Source: Novosphingobium sp. MW5
GTDB lineage: Bacteria > Pseudomonadota > Alphaproteobacteria > Sphingomonadales > Sphingomonadaceae
NCBI GenBank assembly: GCA_025938935.1
Contig: JAPCWB010000007.1
Span: 1 to 55,000 of the forward strand
Length of the DNA stretch: 55,000 nt
Direction: 5' to 3'
A model generated the notes under the pieces. That model saw only the letters and a program-made list of their open reading frames with translations, was not told the DNA's origin and searched no databases. Of the stretch, positions 10,569-20,894 are shown in pieces; within the stretch, counting starts at the first letter, position 1; each line of letters opens with the position of its first letter. The position numbers were made by a program, and so were the translations under genes.

Positions 10569-10829
10569 CGCTTTTTGCCTCTCTTCTCGTCAGCCAGCCT
10601 GTCGGCACTGGCGGCCCAATAGCCGATGATCGGAAAGCCGATCACCGGTTCCACGAAAATCACCGCGCTCAACAGCGCCTTGCCTTCTCGCGGCGGCGCC
10701 GCCATCGCCGCCCGCCTGTCTGTTTTTCGTCTCGGCCGCCTGAAGCATGCCCTTCAGGATCCTGTAATCGAGCCAGCCGACGTAGAGCCCGATGGCTGCG
10801 CCGATCACACCGGCGAGCGAGATACTCAC
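10568..10829 (-). CDS. Small two-helix membrane protein of unknown function between nuoH and nuoI
   Basis: I do not recognise this family. It begins with GTG at 10827-10829, whose last bases overlap the probable nuoH stop (GTGA), and reads SISLAGVIGAAIGLYVGWLD (first membrane helix), a charged loop with RILKGMLQAAETKNRQ, then ALLSAVIFVEPVIGFPIIGY (second helix) and a basic tail ADRLADEKRGKKR. About 87 residues. One shift lies near 10700 in the loop. The codon use resembles the nuo genes and it fills the whole nuoH-nuoI gap, so it is very likely translated, coupled to both neighbours. The stop codon is not present as written, probably because of a small deletion. It could be an accessory or assembly factor of complex I, but that is inference from position only. 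Confidence 0.65.
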
Positions 10830-11886
10830 GCCGCGCCCGGCGCCCGACCTCGACCATCGCTTGCAGCGGCGGCGACGCACGACCATCCCCAGCGACAGCG
10901 GCAGGAACACTTTCCAGCCCAGGCGCATCAGCTGGTCATAGCGGTAACGCGGCACCATTGCCTTCCACCATGGCGAACATGAAGAAGCCAAGCAGGCGCC
11001 CGGGCAGGAACCAGACCACGCCCGGCACCCGGGTGAACGGTTGCGGAAATCGAACGGCGGCAGCCATCCGCCCATGAAGAAGATGGTCATCAATGCGCAC
11101 ATCAGGGAAATGGCGACATATTCCCCGAGCATGAACATCATGTACGGCGTGGAGCCGTATTCGACCATGAAACCGGCAACCAGTTCCGACTCCGCTTCGG
11201 CCAGATCGAACGGCGGACGGTTCGTCTCTGCGAGCGCGGAGATGAAGAACACGACGAACATCGGGAAAAGCGGTAGCCAGTACCAGTTCAGGAACGACGG
11301 CCAGGCACGCCGAGCAGGTCCGCAAGACCGGTCTGCTGTGCATTGACGATACCGGAAAGGTTCAGCGTTCCGGCGCACAGAAGCACGGTGACGATCACGA
11401 AGCCGATGGAGATCGATAGGACACCATCTGCGCGGCCGAGCGAAGCGCCGAAAGGAACGGATATTTGGAGTTCGAGGCCCAGCCACCAGCGATCACGCCG
11501 TAGACTTCAAGCGAGGACACCGCGAAGACGAACAGCACGCCGACATTGATATTGGCAATCACCCAGCCGTCCGCGACCGGGATCACCGCCCATGCCGACA
11601 GGGCAAGAAGCACGGACACCAGAGGCGCCAGCAGGAACAGGATCTTGTTGGATCCGGCCGGGATCACCGGCTCCTTCAGCACGAACTTCAGAAGATCGGC
11701 GAAGCTCTGCAGAAGGCCCCAGGGGCCGACGACGTTCGGGCCGCGGCGGATCTGGACGGCGGCCCAGATCTTGCGGTCGGCGTAGAGAATGTAAGCGACG
11801 ATCACCAGAAGCACGACCATCAGCAGAACGCTCTGGAACGCGATCCAGAGGAACGGCAAGCCGTAGGTCGTCATGAACTCAGCCAT
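10826..11886 (-). CDS. nuoH: NADH-quinone oxidoreductase subunit H (frameshifted)
   Basis: Membrane subunit that forms much of the ubiquinone-binding chamber next to the peripheral arm. Start MAEFMTTYGLPFLWIAFQSV at 11886; conserved IWAAVQIRRGPNVVGPWGLL and LKFVLKEPVIPA follow. After a shift near 11400 come FFISALAETNRPPFDLAEAE around residue 225, the glutamate-rich loop lining the quinone tunnel, then YVAISLMCALMTIFFMGGW. Further shifts lie near 11320, 11040, 10960 and 10860. About 353 codons, normal for the family. The end is approximate because the last shift is close to the stop. Confidence 0.95.
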
Positions 11887-11902
11887 ATCGGTCCCCTACC
11901 CC

Positions 11903-13967
11903 CTATTCTGCTGCTTCTGCCGCTCGCGTCCGGGCGAGCGCCGAACACTCGGCCATTACCTTGGAAGCGCGAGCGATCGGGTTGGTGAGATAAAAGTCCC
12001 GGATCACATTTGCAAATCCGGCACTGTTCGTTTTGGCCGATCCCTTGCCCAGCTTTCCGAGATCGGCCGCATCACCGGCCTCGATCTCGTCGATGGCGGC
12101 CATATGCGGGACAGCTTTGAACAGTTTCGCACGGAGCTGGCTGAGCGAATCGTAATCCAGTGTCGCGCCGAGGCTGGCAGACAGTGCCCTGAGGATCGCC
12201 CAGTCTTCCCGGGCATCGCCCGGCGGAAACGCCGCGCGTTCGCACATCTGGACCCGGCCCTCGGTATTGACGTAGATCGCGGATTTTTCCGTATAGGCTG
12301 CCCCCGGCAGGATGACGTCCGCACGGTGCGCGCCGCGATCCCCATGGGTGCCCTGATAGATGACGAATGCGTCCTCCGGCACCTCGACCTCGTCGACACC
12401 CAGCAGGAACAGCACGTCGAGCGCACCCGGCTCCAGCATGGCGCCCGTGTCCTTGCCGCCCTCGCCCGGTACGAAACCGATATCGAGAGCGCCGACCTGG
12501 GAAGCTTCCGTGTGCAGGATGTTGAAGCCGTTCCAGCCGTCCTTGACGACCCCGAGCGCCTTGGCAGCCGCTGCGGCCGCGGCCAGGACCTGTGCCCCGT
12601 CCGGACGGTTGAGCGCGCCCTGTCCGATGATGAACATCGGGCGCTCGGCCGTGACGGGCATGTGGTCGGCCAGCTGTTTCAGGCTTTCCGGGCCGGCACC
12701 GATATAGTTCACCGGATAGGTCAGTTCGGCCTTCTCGCCAGCGACACCGATCTGAATGTCGCCGCGCGTCCAGCGCTTGCGGATCGCGTGCATTCAGGAT
12801 CGGCGCTTCCTGGCGCGGATTGGTGCCGATCAGCATGATCGCATCGGCATCTTCAATTCCCTGGATGGTGGAGTTGAAGATGTAGCTGGCGCGGCCTTTG
12901 CCGGGGTGCAGCGGCGAGCCCGGGAAGCGGCTGTCGATGTTGGCGACGCCGAGCTTCTCCATCATGCTCTTCAGGGCGAACATTTCCTCAACGCCGGCCA
13001 GTTGCCCGGCCAATGCGCCGATCCTGTCGGCCGAAACGTCTTTCACCTTGTCGGCTATGATCTGGAAGGCTTCGGCCCAGGAGACCGGCTGGAGCTTGCC
13101 GTCCTTCTTCGCATAGGGCCGATCGAGACGCTGGGTCTTCAGCCCGTCCCAGATGTAGCGGGTCTTGTCGGAGATCCACTCTTCGTTGATCTCCTCGTTG
13201 AGCCGCGGCATGATGCGCATGACTTCCTTGCCGCGCGTGTCGATGCGAATCGCGGATCCGAGCGCGTCCATCACATCGATGCCTTCGGTCTTGGTCAGTT
13301 CCCACGGACGCGCATTGAAAGCATAAGGCTTGGAGGTCAGCGCGCCGACCGGGCAAAGGTCAACCACGTTGCCCTGCAGTTCGGACGAAAGCGCCGCTTC
13401 CAGGTAGGTAGTGATCTCCGCGTCTTCCCCGCGGCCGACCAGGCCCATATCCGAAACACCCGCGACTTCCGTGGTAAAACGGACGCAGCGCGTGCAGTGG
13501 ATGCAGCGGTTCATGATGGTTTTGACGAGCGGACCGATTTCCTTGTTTTCGACCGCACGCTTGTTTTCGGCAAAGCGCGACGCGTCGACCCCGTAGGCCA
13601 TGGCCTGATCCTGCAGGTCGCACTCGCCGCCCTGGTCGCAGATCGGGCAGTCCAGCGGGTGGTTGATGAGCAGGAACTCCATCACCCCCTCGCGGGCCTT
13701 CTTGACCATTTCGGACCTGGTTTCCACCACCGGAGGTTCGCCGTTCGGGCCGGGACGCAGGTCCTTCACGCCCATGGCGCAAGACGCGGTCGGCTTGGGC
13801 GGTCCGCCCTTCACTTCCACAAGGCACATGCGGCAGTTGCCGGCAATCGACAGCCGTTCGTGGTAGCAAAAGCGCGGAACCTCGGCGCCCGCCTCTTCAC
13901 AGGCCTGAAGCAGCGTGTAGTCCGCCGGGACATCCACTTCCTTGCCGTCGATGATGAGCTTCGTCAT
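11903..13967 (-). CDS. nuoG: NADH-quinone oxidoreductase subunit G (one shift)
   Basis: Large iron-sulfur subunit of the peripheral arm. The N-terminal ferredoxin domain has FCYHERLSIAGNCRMCLVEV for the [2Fe-2S] cluster N1b, followed by HPLDCPICDQGGECDLQD and NRCIHCTRCVRFTTE for the [4Fe-4S] clusters N5 and N4, all within about the first 160 residues. The rest is the degenerate molybdopterin-oxidoreductase-like domain without catalytic function. I chose MTKLIIDGKEVDVP at 13967 rather than an in-frame ATG ten codons earlier because it matches the family start. One shift near 12790 divides the gene; 688 codons is normal. It precedes nuoH by 16 bp and follows nuoF by 26 bp. Confidence 0.96.
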
Positions 13968-13993
13968 CCGTTGCTCTCCAAATCCCGTTCCGC

Positions 13994-15296
<1,303 letters not shown>

Positions 15297-15305
15297 CTCT
15301 TCCCC

Positions 15306-16537
15306 CTACTCTTCGCTCTTGCTGGAGGCCACATCGCCGGCTTCCACGCGCTTGGAAAATTCCGTTTCCCCGCCGGAAGCGAGGGTCTTTGCCTGCTCGA
15401 TCCAGCCGTCACGCTCGATCCTGCCCTTGAATTTCAAGCGGCTGTCGACCCAGGTGATTTCCTGCGGTCCCCAGCTCGCCACCTGGTCGAAGTGGAATAT
15501 GCCGAGCTCGTTCAAGGTGGCTTCGAGCTTCGGACCCACGCCCTTGAGCATTTTCAAATTGTCCGGATTTCCGCCGCGGGCTTTCTTCAGAAGCTCCGGC
15601 TCTTTTTCGTCCGCGCCGGACTGAGGTTCACCGGCCGTGGGCGCACTGGCCTTGGACGGGGTGCCGGCATCCGGCTTCGACGCCTTTTTCTTTGCTGCGG
15701 CGGGCTTCTTCTGCAGATTCGGCTTCGGCCTTCTTGGGGGCCGGTGCGACCGCTGGCGCCTTGGCCGCCCTTGCGCCAAACGCCACTCTCACCTTCTCGA
15801 CGGCATCTTCAGCCGGGGTCGGCACACCATTGAAATCGTGGCCGCCCGCGTTAATCCGCGGCTCCGGCGAAGCTGTGCGACGCATTCTCGGCACCGTCGA
15901 CGACCTGTGGGACGGGCGTTTCGCCCTTGGTGTTGTCATCAATTTCGGTCAGCGTCGTCTGTCCGCCTTCGGCCATCGCAAAACGGCGGCCGTTCTGCGG
16001 ACCGGGCGTGACTTCCTTGCCCGCGGCATCGTCGATCAGCTGATTGAAGCTTTCTTCGGTCAGGTCTTCGTAGGTGTCCTTGAAGATCTGCACCATGGGC
16101 GCGTTCACACAGGCGCCCAGGCATTCGACCTCTTCCCAGGAGAAGTTTCCGTCTTCCGAAATCTCGTGCATGTGCTGGGCGATGCGCGACTTGCAGATCT
16201 TGATCAGATCTTCAGAACCGCGAAGCTGGCACGGCGTGGTCCCGCATACCTGGATATGCGCCTTCTTGCCGACCGGCTGCAGCTGGAACATCGTGTAGAA
16301 GGTCGCCACTTCCAGCACGCGGATATTCGGCATGTCGAGCAGGTCCGCGACGTAGCGGATAGCCGGCTCGCTTACCCAGCCTTCGTTCTGCTCCTGGGCA
16401 CGCCACAAGAGCGGAATGACCGCGGAGGCCTGACGGCCTGCCGGATAGCGGTCTATCACTTTCTTCGCCCACGCGAGATTGCGCTCGGTGAACTCGAAGC
16501 TTTCTGGTTGTTCCGCGGCAAGTCGGCGAACTGCCAT
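15306..16537 (-). CDS. nuoE: NADH-quinone oxidoreductase subunit E with long C-terminal extension (frameshifted)
   Basis: Thioredoxin-like [2Fe-2S] subunit (cluster N1a). Residues 1-170 form the family core, with QVCGTTPCQLRG and ECLGACVNAPMVQ providing the four cluster cysteines. Reading on gives about 410 codons, far longer than the about 160-residue core: a low-complexity linker rich in Ala, Pro, Lys and Glu (roughly residues 225-310) and a C-terminal helix-hairpin-helix-like domain starting LKMLKGVGPKLEATLNELGI, then FHFDQVASWGPQEITWVD and FKGRIERDGWIEQA. Such extended NuoE proteins are known in Rhizobiales. Shifts lie near 15860 and 15720 in the linker. It lies about 80 bp after nuoD. 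Confidence 0.93.
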
Positions 16538-16618
16538 GGTTTTATCCCCGTTCTGTCAAAGTGACCGGAGCCGGACAGGCGGCTGCCAGGGTCGAAAATT
16601 GGTGGCGGGCCGCCCGCA

Positions 16619-17804
16619 TCAGCGGTCGACCTCGCCGAACACGATGTCCAAGGAACCCAGCACAGCCGAGACGTCGGCGAGCAGGTGACCGCGGCAAAGG
16701 AAGTCCATCGCCTGGAGATGAGCGAACCCCGGCGCCTTGATCTTGCAGCGATACGGCTTGTTGGTGCCGTCGGAGACCAGATAGACGCCGAACTCGCCCT
16801 TGGGCGCCTCGACCGCGGCATACACCTCCCCGGCCGGGACGTGATATCCTTCGGTATAAAGCTTGAAGTGATGAATAAGCGCTTCCATCGAGCGCTTGCA
16901 TTTCGCCGCGCTTCGGCGGCACGACCTTGCCCTGGGCCGATGACACGGGTCCGGTTTCGACCGTCAGCTTTTCCAGGCACTGCTTCATGATCCGGACCGA
17001 CTGGCGCATTTCTTCCATGCGGAGCAGGTAGCGGTCATAGCAGTCGCCGTTCTTGCCGATCGGAATGTCGAAATCGAGCTCGGAATAGCATTCATACGGC
17101 TGCGACTTGCGCAGGTCCCAGGCGGCACCGGAACCGCGGACCATCACGCCGGAAAAGCCCCAGGCCCAGGCATCGTCCAGATCGACCACGCCGATATCGA
17201 CGTTGCGCTGCTTGAAGATGCGGTTTTCGGTCAGAAGGCCTTCGATGTCGTCGAGCGTGTGCAGGAACGGATCGCAGAAATCCCAGATGTCATCGAGCAG
17301 ATCACGCGGCAGGTCCTGGTGCACCCCGCCCGGGCGCACGAAAGCGGCGTGCATGCGCGACCCTGAGGCGCGCTCATAGAACACCATCAGTTCCTCACGC
17401 GGCTCAAAGCCCCAGAGCGGCGGCGTCAGGGCGCCGACGTCCATGGCTTGGGTGGTCACGTTCAGAAGATGGGACAGCAGGCGGCCGATTTCGGAATAGA
17501 GCACCCGGATCAGCTGGCCGCGCTTGGGCACTTCGATGCCGAGCAGGCGCTCGATCCCCAGGGCGAATGCGTGTTCCTGGTTCATCGGCGCCACGTAGTC
17601 GAGGCGGTCGAAATAGGGAATGGCCTGCAGGTAGGTCTTCTGTTCGATCAGCTTTTCCGTGCCGCGATGCAGAAGGCCGATATGCGGGTCGACACGGGTA
17701 ACGACTTCGCCGTCCAGTTCCAGAACTAGGCGCAGCACGCCGTGCGCAGCCGGATGCTGCGGACCGAAGTTGATGTTGAAATTGCGAACCTGAGCCTCAG
17801 CCAT
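16619..17804 (-). CDS. nuoD: NADH-quinone oxidoreductase subunit D (frameshifted)
   Basis: 49-kDa-type subunit that helps form the quinone site, related to the NiFe-hydrogenase large subunit. Start MAEAQVRNFNINFGPQHPAA at 17804, with FGPQHPAAHG and HIGLLHRGTEKLIE early in the protein. Further motifs are AFVRPGGVHQDLP and, in the last part, APKGEFGVYLVSDGTNKPYR and GHLLADVSAVLGSLDIVFGE, ending VDR at 16619. One main shift near 16890 separates the C-terminal 90 residues. 395 codons is normal. Its start overlaps the end of the GFA gene by 8 bp, implying coupled translation. Confidence 0.96.
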
Positions 17805-18231
17805 GTTCAGGATCCTGCTGTTGTGCGAAATAGGCAAAGACTTCCGGGCCGGTCATTTTGCTCGTGTCATTGGCAAATGCGTAATTGGCCGGCTGTTCGT
17901 CGACGAATATTTCCGAGGTGAACTTGAAGATGGACGGGTCGTCGAAGGCCTGGGCGGAAACGCTGGTGTGGGATCCGTCGGCCATACGCCAGAACAGGGT
18001 CGATCCGCACCTGCTGCAGAAGACGCGCTCGCCGTAATTTGAGGACTTGTAAACGCCCAGGGCATCTTCTCCGTCGACTTCGACGCTTTTGCCACAGCCG
18101 ACCGCCATGAAGGTGCCGCCGGTCCAGCGCCGGCACATGGCACAGTGGCAGACGCCCATTTCGGTCTTCTCCGGCACTGCCGTGAATTTCACCGCACCGC
18201 AAAGACAGCTGCCTGAAAGCCGTTCGTTCAT
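17797..18231 (-). CDS. GFA-family zinc-binding protein inside the nuo operon
   Basis: Intact 144-residue protein of the GFA (glutathione-dependent formaldehyde-activating enzyme, CENP-V-like) family. Zinc-ligand cysteines are in GSCLCGAVKF near residue 10, GVCHCAMCRRWTGG near residue 30 and FCSRCGSTLFW near residue 73. The substrate of this family is not well established outside the founding enzyme, so I do not name a reaction. It stands between nuoC (13 bp upstream) and nuoD, overlapping the nuoD start by 8 bp, so it must be cotranscribed with complex I genes. It is not a known subunit of complex I. Codon use looks like that of its neighbours, giving no sign of recent transfer. Confidence 0.88.
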   Translation of the reverse strand: MNERLSGSCLCGAVKFTAVPEKTEMGVCHCAMCRRWTGGTFMAVGCGKSVEVDGEDALGVYKSSNYGERVFCSRCGSTLFWRMADGSHTSVSAQAFDDPSIFKFTSEIFVDEQPANYAFANDTSKMTGPEVFAYFAQQQDPEHG

Positions 18232-18243
18232 CCCTGCCCCGCC

Positions 18244-18850
18244 CTAACTCGTCGTTGCCTTCTCGTCGCCCGGAAGCACGTAGTCCGTGCCCTCCCATGG
18301 CGAGAGGAAATCGAAATGACGCATCTCCTGGGTCAGACGGACCGGCTCGTAAACGACGCGTTTCTTCTCGTCGTCGTAACGCACTTCCACAAAACCGGTG
18401 ACCGGGAAATCCTTGCGCAGCGGATGGCCGTCGAAACCGTAGTCGGTGAGAATGCGGCGCAGGTCCGGATGACCGGAAAACAGGATCCCGTACAGGTCAT
18501 AGGCTTCCCGCTCGAACCATTCAGCGCCCGGAAACAGAGGCGTCAGCGAGGCGACCGGTGTCGTCTCGTCGGTCGCGATCTTGACCCGGATGCGCTGGTT
18601 CTGCACTGGAGACAGGAAGTGGTACACCACTTCGAAGCGCCTTTCGCGCGCGGGATAATCGACGCCGGCAAATGTCCGTCAGATTGACGAATTTGCACGA
18701 GCTGTTGTCGCGCAGGAAGCGGACCACGTCGAGAATTCCGGTCGCGTCCACGGTCAGCGTCAGCTCACCATATTCGATCTTCCAGGACACAAGGGACTCA
18801 CCCAGGCCGAGCTCGATATGCTCAGCGAGTTCCTTCAAAGTCTCGTCCAT
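18244..18850 (-). CDS. nuoC: NADH-quinone oxidoreductase subunit C (one shift)
   Basis: 30-kDa-type peripheral-arm subunit that supports NuoD near the quinone site. Start MDETLKELAEHIELGLGESL at 18850; the N-terminal half ends FLRDNSSCKFVNLTDIC. An indel near 18670 shifts the frame, after which the family signature appears: ASLTPLFPGAEWFEREAYDL, then FSGHPDLRRILTDYGFDGHP and LRKDFPVTGFVEVRYDDEKK. Total 202 codons is normal. It is a separate gene from nuoD, as in other alphaproteobacteria, but here the GFA gene is inserted between them. Confidence 0.95.
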
Positions 18851-18939
18851 CGTGTTCGACCTCACTCCCCTGGAGCCAGTTTGCCGGACGCCGGGCGTCC
18901 AATTCGTAGTAAATCCACCGCCTCTCCCGCGGCAGATTT

Positions 18940-19518
18940 TTACCGTTCGATCGTGCCCGTGCGGCGGATCTTCTTTTGCAGCATCAGGACGCCGTAAAGA
19001 AGAGCCTCGGCGGTCGGAGGGCATCCGGGGACGTAGATGTCGACCGGAACAATGCGGTCGCAGCCGCGGACCACCGAATAGGAATAATGATAGTACCCGC
19101 CGCCATTGGCGCAGGACCCCATGGAAATGACGTAGCGCGGTTCCGGCATCTGGTCATAGACCTTGCGCAGGGCCGGCGCCATCTTGTTGGTCAGCGTGCC
19201 GGCGACGATCATCACGTCGGACTGGCGCGGAGAAGCGCGCGGCGCAAAGCCGAACCGCTCGGCATCGTAGCGCGGCATCGACATCTGCATCATTTCGACG
19301 GCGCAGCAGGCCAGGCCGAAGGTCATCCACATCAACGAACCCGTGCGGGCCCACTGGATCAGGTTGTCGGTCGAAGTGACGAGAAAGCCCTTGTCGGCCA
19401 GCTCATTGTTCACTTCGAGGAAAAACGCGTCATCGGCACCGACCGGCTTGCCGGTGTTCGGGTCCACAATGCCTTTGGGCTGTTGCGTGACGAGCGGTCC
19501 TGTCGTGGTCAATCCCAT
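18940..19518 (-). CDS. nuoB: NADH-quinone oxidoreductase subunit B
   Basis: Intact. Carries the terminal [4Fe-4S] cluster N2 that reduces quinone. Cluster cysteines appear in MTFGLACCAVEMM (tandem Cys-Cys), in ISMGSCANGGGYYHYSYSVV and in YVPGCPPTAEAL. The start MGLTTTGPLVTQQPKGI at 19518 is chosen over an ATG seven codons upstream because AAGGAG lies about 8 bases before it; it overlaps the nuoA stop by 10 bp. 192 residues. Followed by an 89-bp gap before nuoC. Confidence 0.97.
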   Translation of the reverse strand: MGLTTTGPLVTQQPKGIVDPNTGKPVGADDAFFLEVNNELADKGFLVTSTDNLIQWARTGSLMWMTFGLACCAVEMMQMSMPRYDAERFGFAPRASPRQSDVMIVAGTLTNKMAPALRKVYDQMPEPRYVISMGSCANGGGYYHYSYSVVRGCDRIVPVDIYVPGCPPTAEALLYGVLMLQKKIRRTGTIER

Positions 19519-19874
19519 TCCAGCGCTCCTTTTTTCCATTCATAGATGAAGCCGACGGTCAAGACACCAAGGAAGACCATCATGGACCAGAACCCGTACC
19601 AGCCCAGTTCCCCGAACACCGTTGCCCAGGGGAACAGGAACGCCACCTCGAGATCGAAGATGATGAACAGGATCGAGACCAGATAAAAGCGCACGTCGAA
19701 CTTCATGCGCGCGTCATCGAATGCGTTGAACCCGCATTCATAGGCGGTCAGCTTTTCCGGATCCGGGTTCTTGTAAGCCAGGATGAACGGGGAAACCAGC
19801 AGCGCGAGGCCGATCACCAAGGCAATGCCGACGAACACGGCAATCGGGAGATATTCCCGCAAGAGTTCTTCCAT
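19509..19874 (-). CDS. nuoA: NADH-quinone oxidoreductase subunit A
   Basis: Intact first gene of the complex I operon, 121 residues with three membrane helices. Start MEELLREYLPIAVFVGIALV at 19874. Conserved family features are KLTAYECGFNAFDDARMKFD, with the loop cysteine near residue 45, FYLVSILFIIFDLEVAFLFP and WATVFGELGWYGFWSMMVF. The open frame extends upstream, but that part is compositionally unlike the family, so the internal start is preferred. About 510 bp of leader separate it from the tRNA-Asp genes on the same strand. Confidence 0.97.
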   Translation of the reverse strand: MEELLREYLPIAVFVGIALVIGLALLVSPFILAYKNPDPEKLTAYECGFNAFDDARMKFDVRFYLVSILFIIFDLEVAFLFPWATVFGELGWYGFWSMMVFLGVLTVGFIYEWKKGALEWD

Positions 19875-20381
19875 GTCTTTCGCGTCCTTGCATATGGAGG
19901 CGGATCGGGAGGTGATCCGTTGCCGGGGCCGCAGACCCCGTGGCCACATCGCCAACCGGTCACGCTCGGCCCGTCGGCCAATGAAACCAACATGCGAGCG
20001 CACGCTTATCTTACGACCTGCTGCAACGCAAGACCCCAAGCCAGCCAAACTCTTGCCATCGTTGGACCAACTTCCGGCCTCGCACCAACAATTCCTTCAT
20101 TTCAGCCGCTTTGCGGCAAGGTATTTTCTTTGCACAAAGTGCCCGGAAATATGCCGCACCCGAGATGGAAATCCACCTCCAGGCTAGAATCGTTTTCGAT
20201 CAACGAAAACTGCAAAAAACAAGCGATTTGAAGACGCTGCGCCGATCCGCATTCACATGCCGGATCGGGTGCGTCAATGGGAAGCATACCGCGTCAAGCA
20301 TGCCGCTCAATCAGCCGGTAAGCTTACATTCTGCTTTAACTGTTCAAGATAAGGGCTTTACGCCAAAGATCAATCCGTGAG
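19875..20381 (-). other. Leader region between tRNA-Asp and nuoA
   Basis: About 500 bp without a recognised gene. It should contain the promoter of the nuo operon, but I cannot pick a convincing one. Two inverted repeats stand out: CCGATCCG (20242-20249) with CGGATCGG (20261-20268), 11 bases apart, and a short GCCGC/GCGGC stem near 20105-20115. The first may be a processing or termination structure for the tRNA-Asp transcript, although no U-tract follows directly. Confidence 0.4.
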
Positions 20382-20384
20382 TGG

Positions 20385-20458
20385 CGCGAGTGACGGGGCT
20401 CGAACCCGCGACCTCCGGCGTGACAGGCCGGCACTCTAACCAACTGAGCTACACCCGC
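20385..20458 (-). tRNA. tRNA-Asp (GTC), second copy in transcription order
   Basis: Cloverleaf read on the minus strand: acceptor GCGGGTG pairs with CACTCGC through one G-T pair; anticodon stem CCGGC/GCCGG encloses the loop CTGTCAC, giving anticodon GTC; T-arm is CGCGGGTTCGAGCCCCG. CCA is encoded at 20384-20382. It is identical to the copy at 20533-20606, 148 bp upstream, and shares its promoter. Confidence 0.97.
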
Positions 20459-20532
20459 ACATTCACGGTATCTTGCACCATTCCACGGTCACATGCCAAG
20501 AACGTCTTGGTCAAGGGCGACTGGGGAAATGG

Positions 20533-20606
20533 CGCGAGTGACGGGGCTCGAACCCGCGACCTCCGGCGTGACAGGCCGGCACTCTAACCAACTGAGCTAC
20601 ACCCGC
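20533..20606 (-). tRNA. tRNA-Asp (GTC), first copy in transcription order
   Basis: Same sequence and anticodon GTC as the copy at 20385-20458, with CCA encoded at 20532-20530. Tandem tRNA-Asp genes with a 70-bp spacer suggest one primary transcript. The promoter at 20644-20672 lies about 40 bp upstream of the mature 5' end. Confidence 0.97.
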
Positions 20607-20894
20607 TTCGCAAGGCGACGTGCTGTCGCCCTGAAGTGGCGCTGATGTACGGCGGCTGGATTGCGAAGTCAAGCACCCTGGAGGCTTCGAATTGCCGTTT
20701 TTTGACAAAGCGGCAAGCATGCTTGGTTTTCCTCTTCAAAGAGCGCGCCGTTCAATGTGGATAACTCACTGTTTCCCAACGTCAATAACGGTGCCTTTCG
20801 GCAACGCCTGCACTGTCTGGCAAGGTACCCGACCCGTTTTGCGATCGACTCCGGCACCCCGGCCCGGCACTCCGGGGCTGCGTCGCCTGCCGCC
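20607..20894 (-). other. Gap between the Na/Pi cotransporter gene and tRNA-Asp
   Basis: About 290 bp holding the tRNA promoter and little else. A GC-rich inverted repeat, CCCCGG (20857-20862) with CCGGGG (20872-20877), lies just after the cotransporter stop and may help to end that transcript, but no U-tract follows on the minus strand. I see no gene. Confidence 0.4.
20644..20672 (-). promoter_or_regulatory. Sigma-70 type promoter for the tRNA-Asp pair
   Basis: Minus-strand -35 box TTGACT (20672-20667) and -10 box TACATC (20649-20644) with a 17-base spacer. Transcription would begin near 20637, about 30 bases before the first mature tRNA-Asp. The match to consensus and the position support it; no experimental start is known to me. 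Confidence 0.6.
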
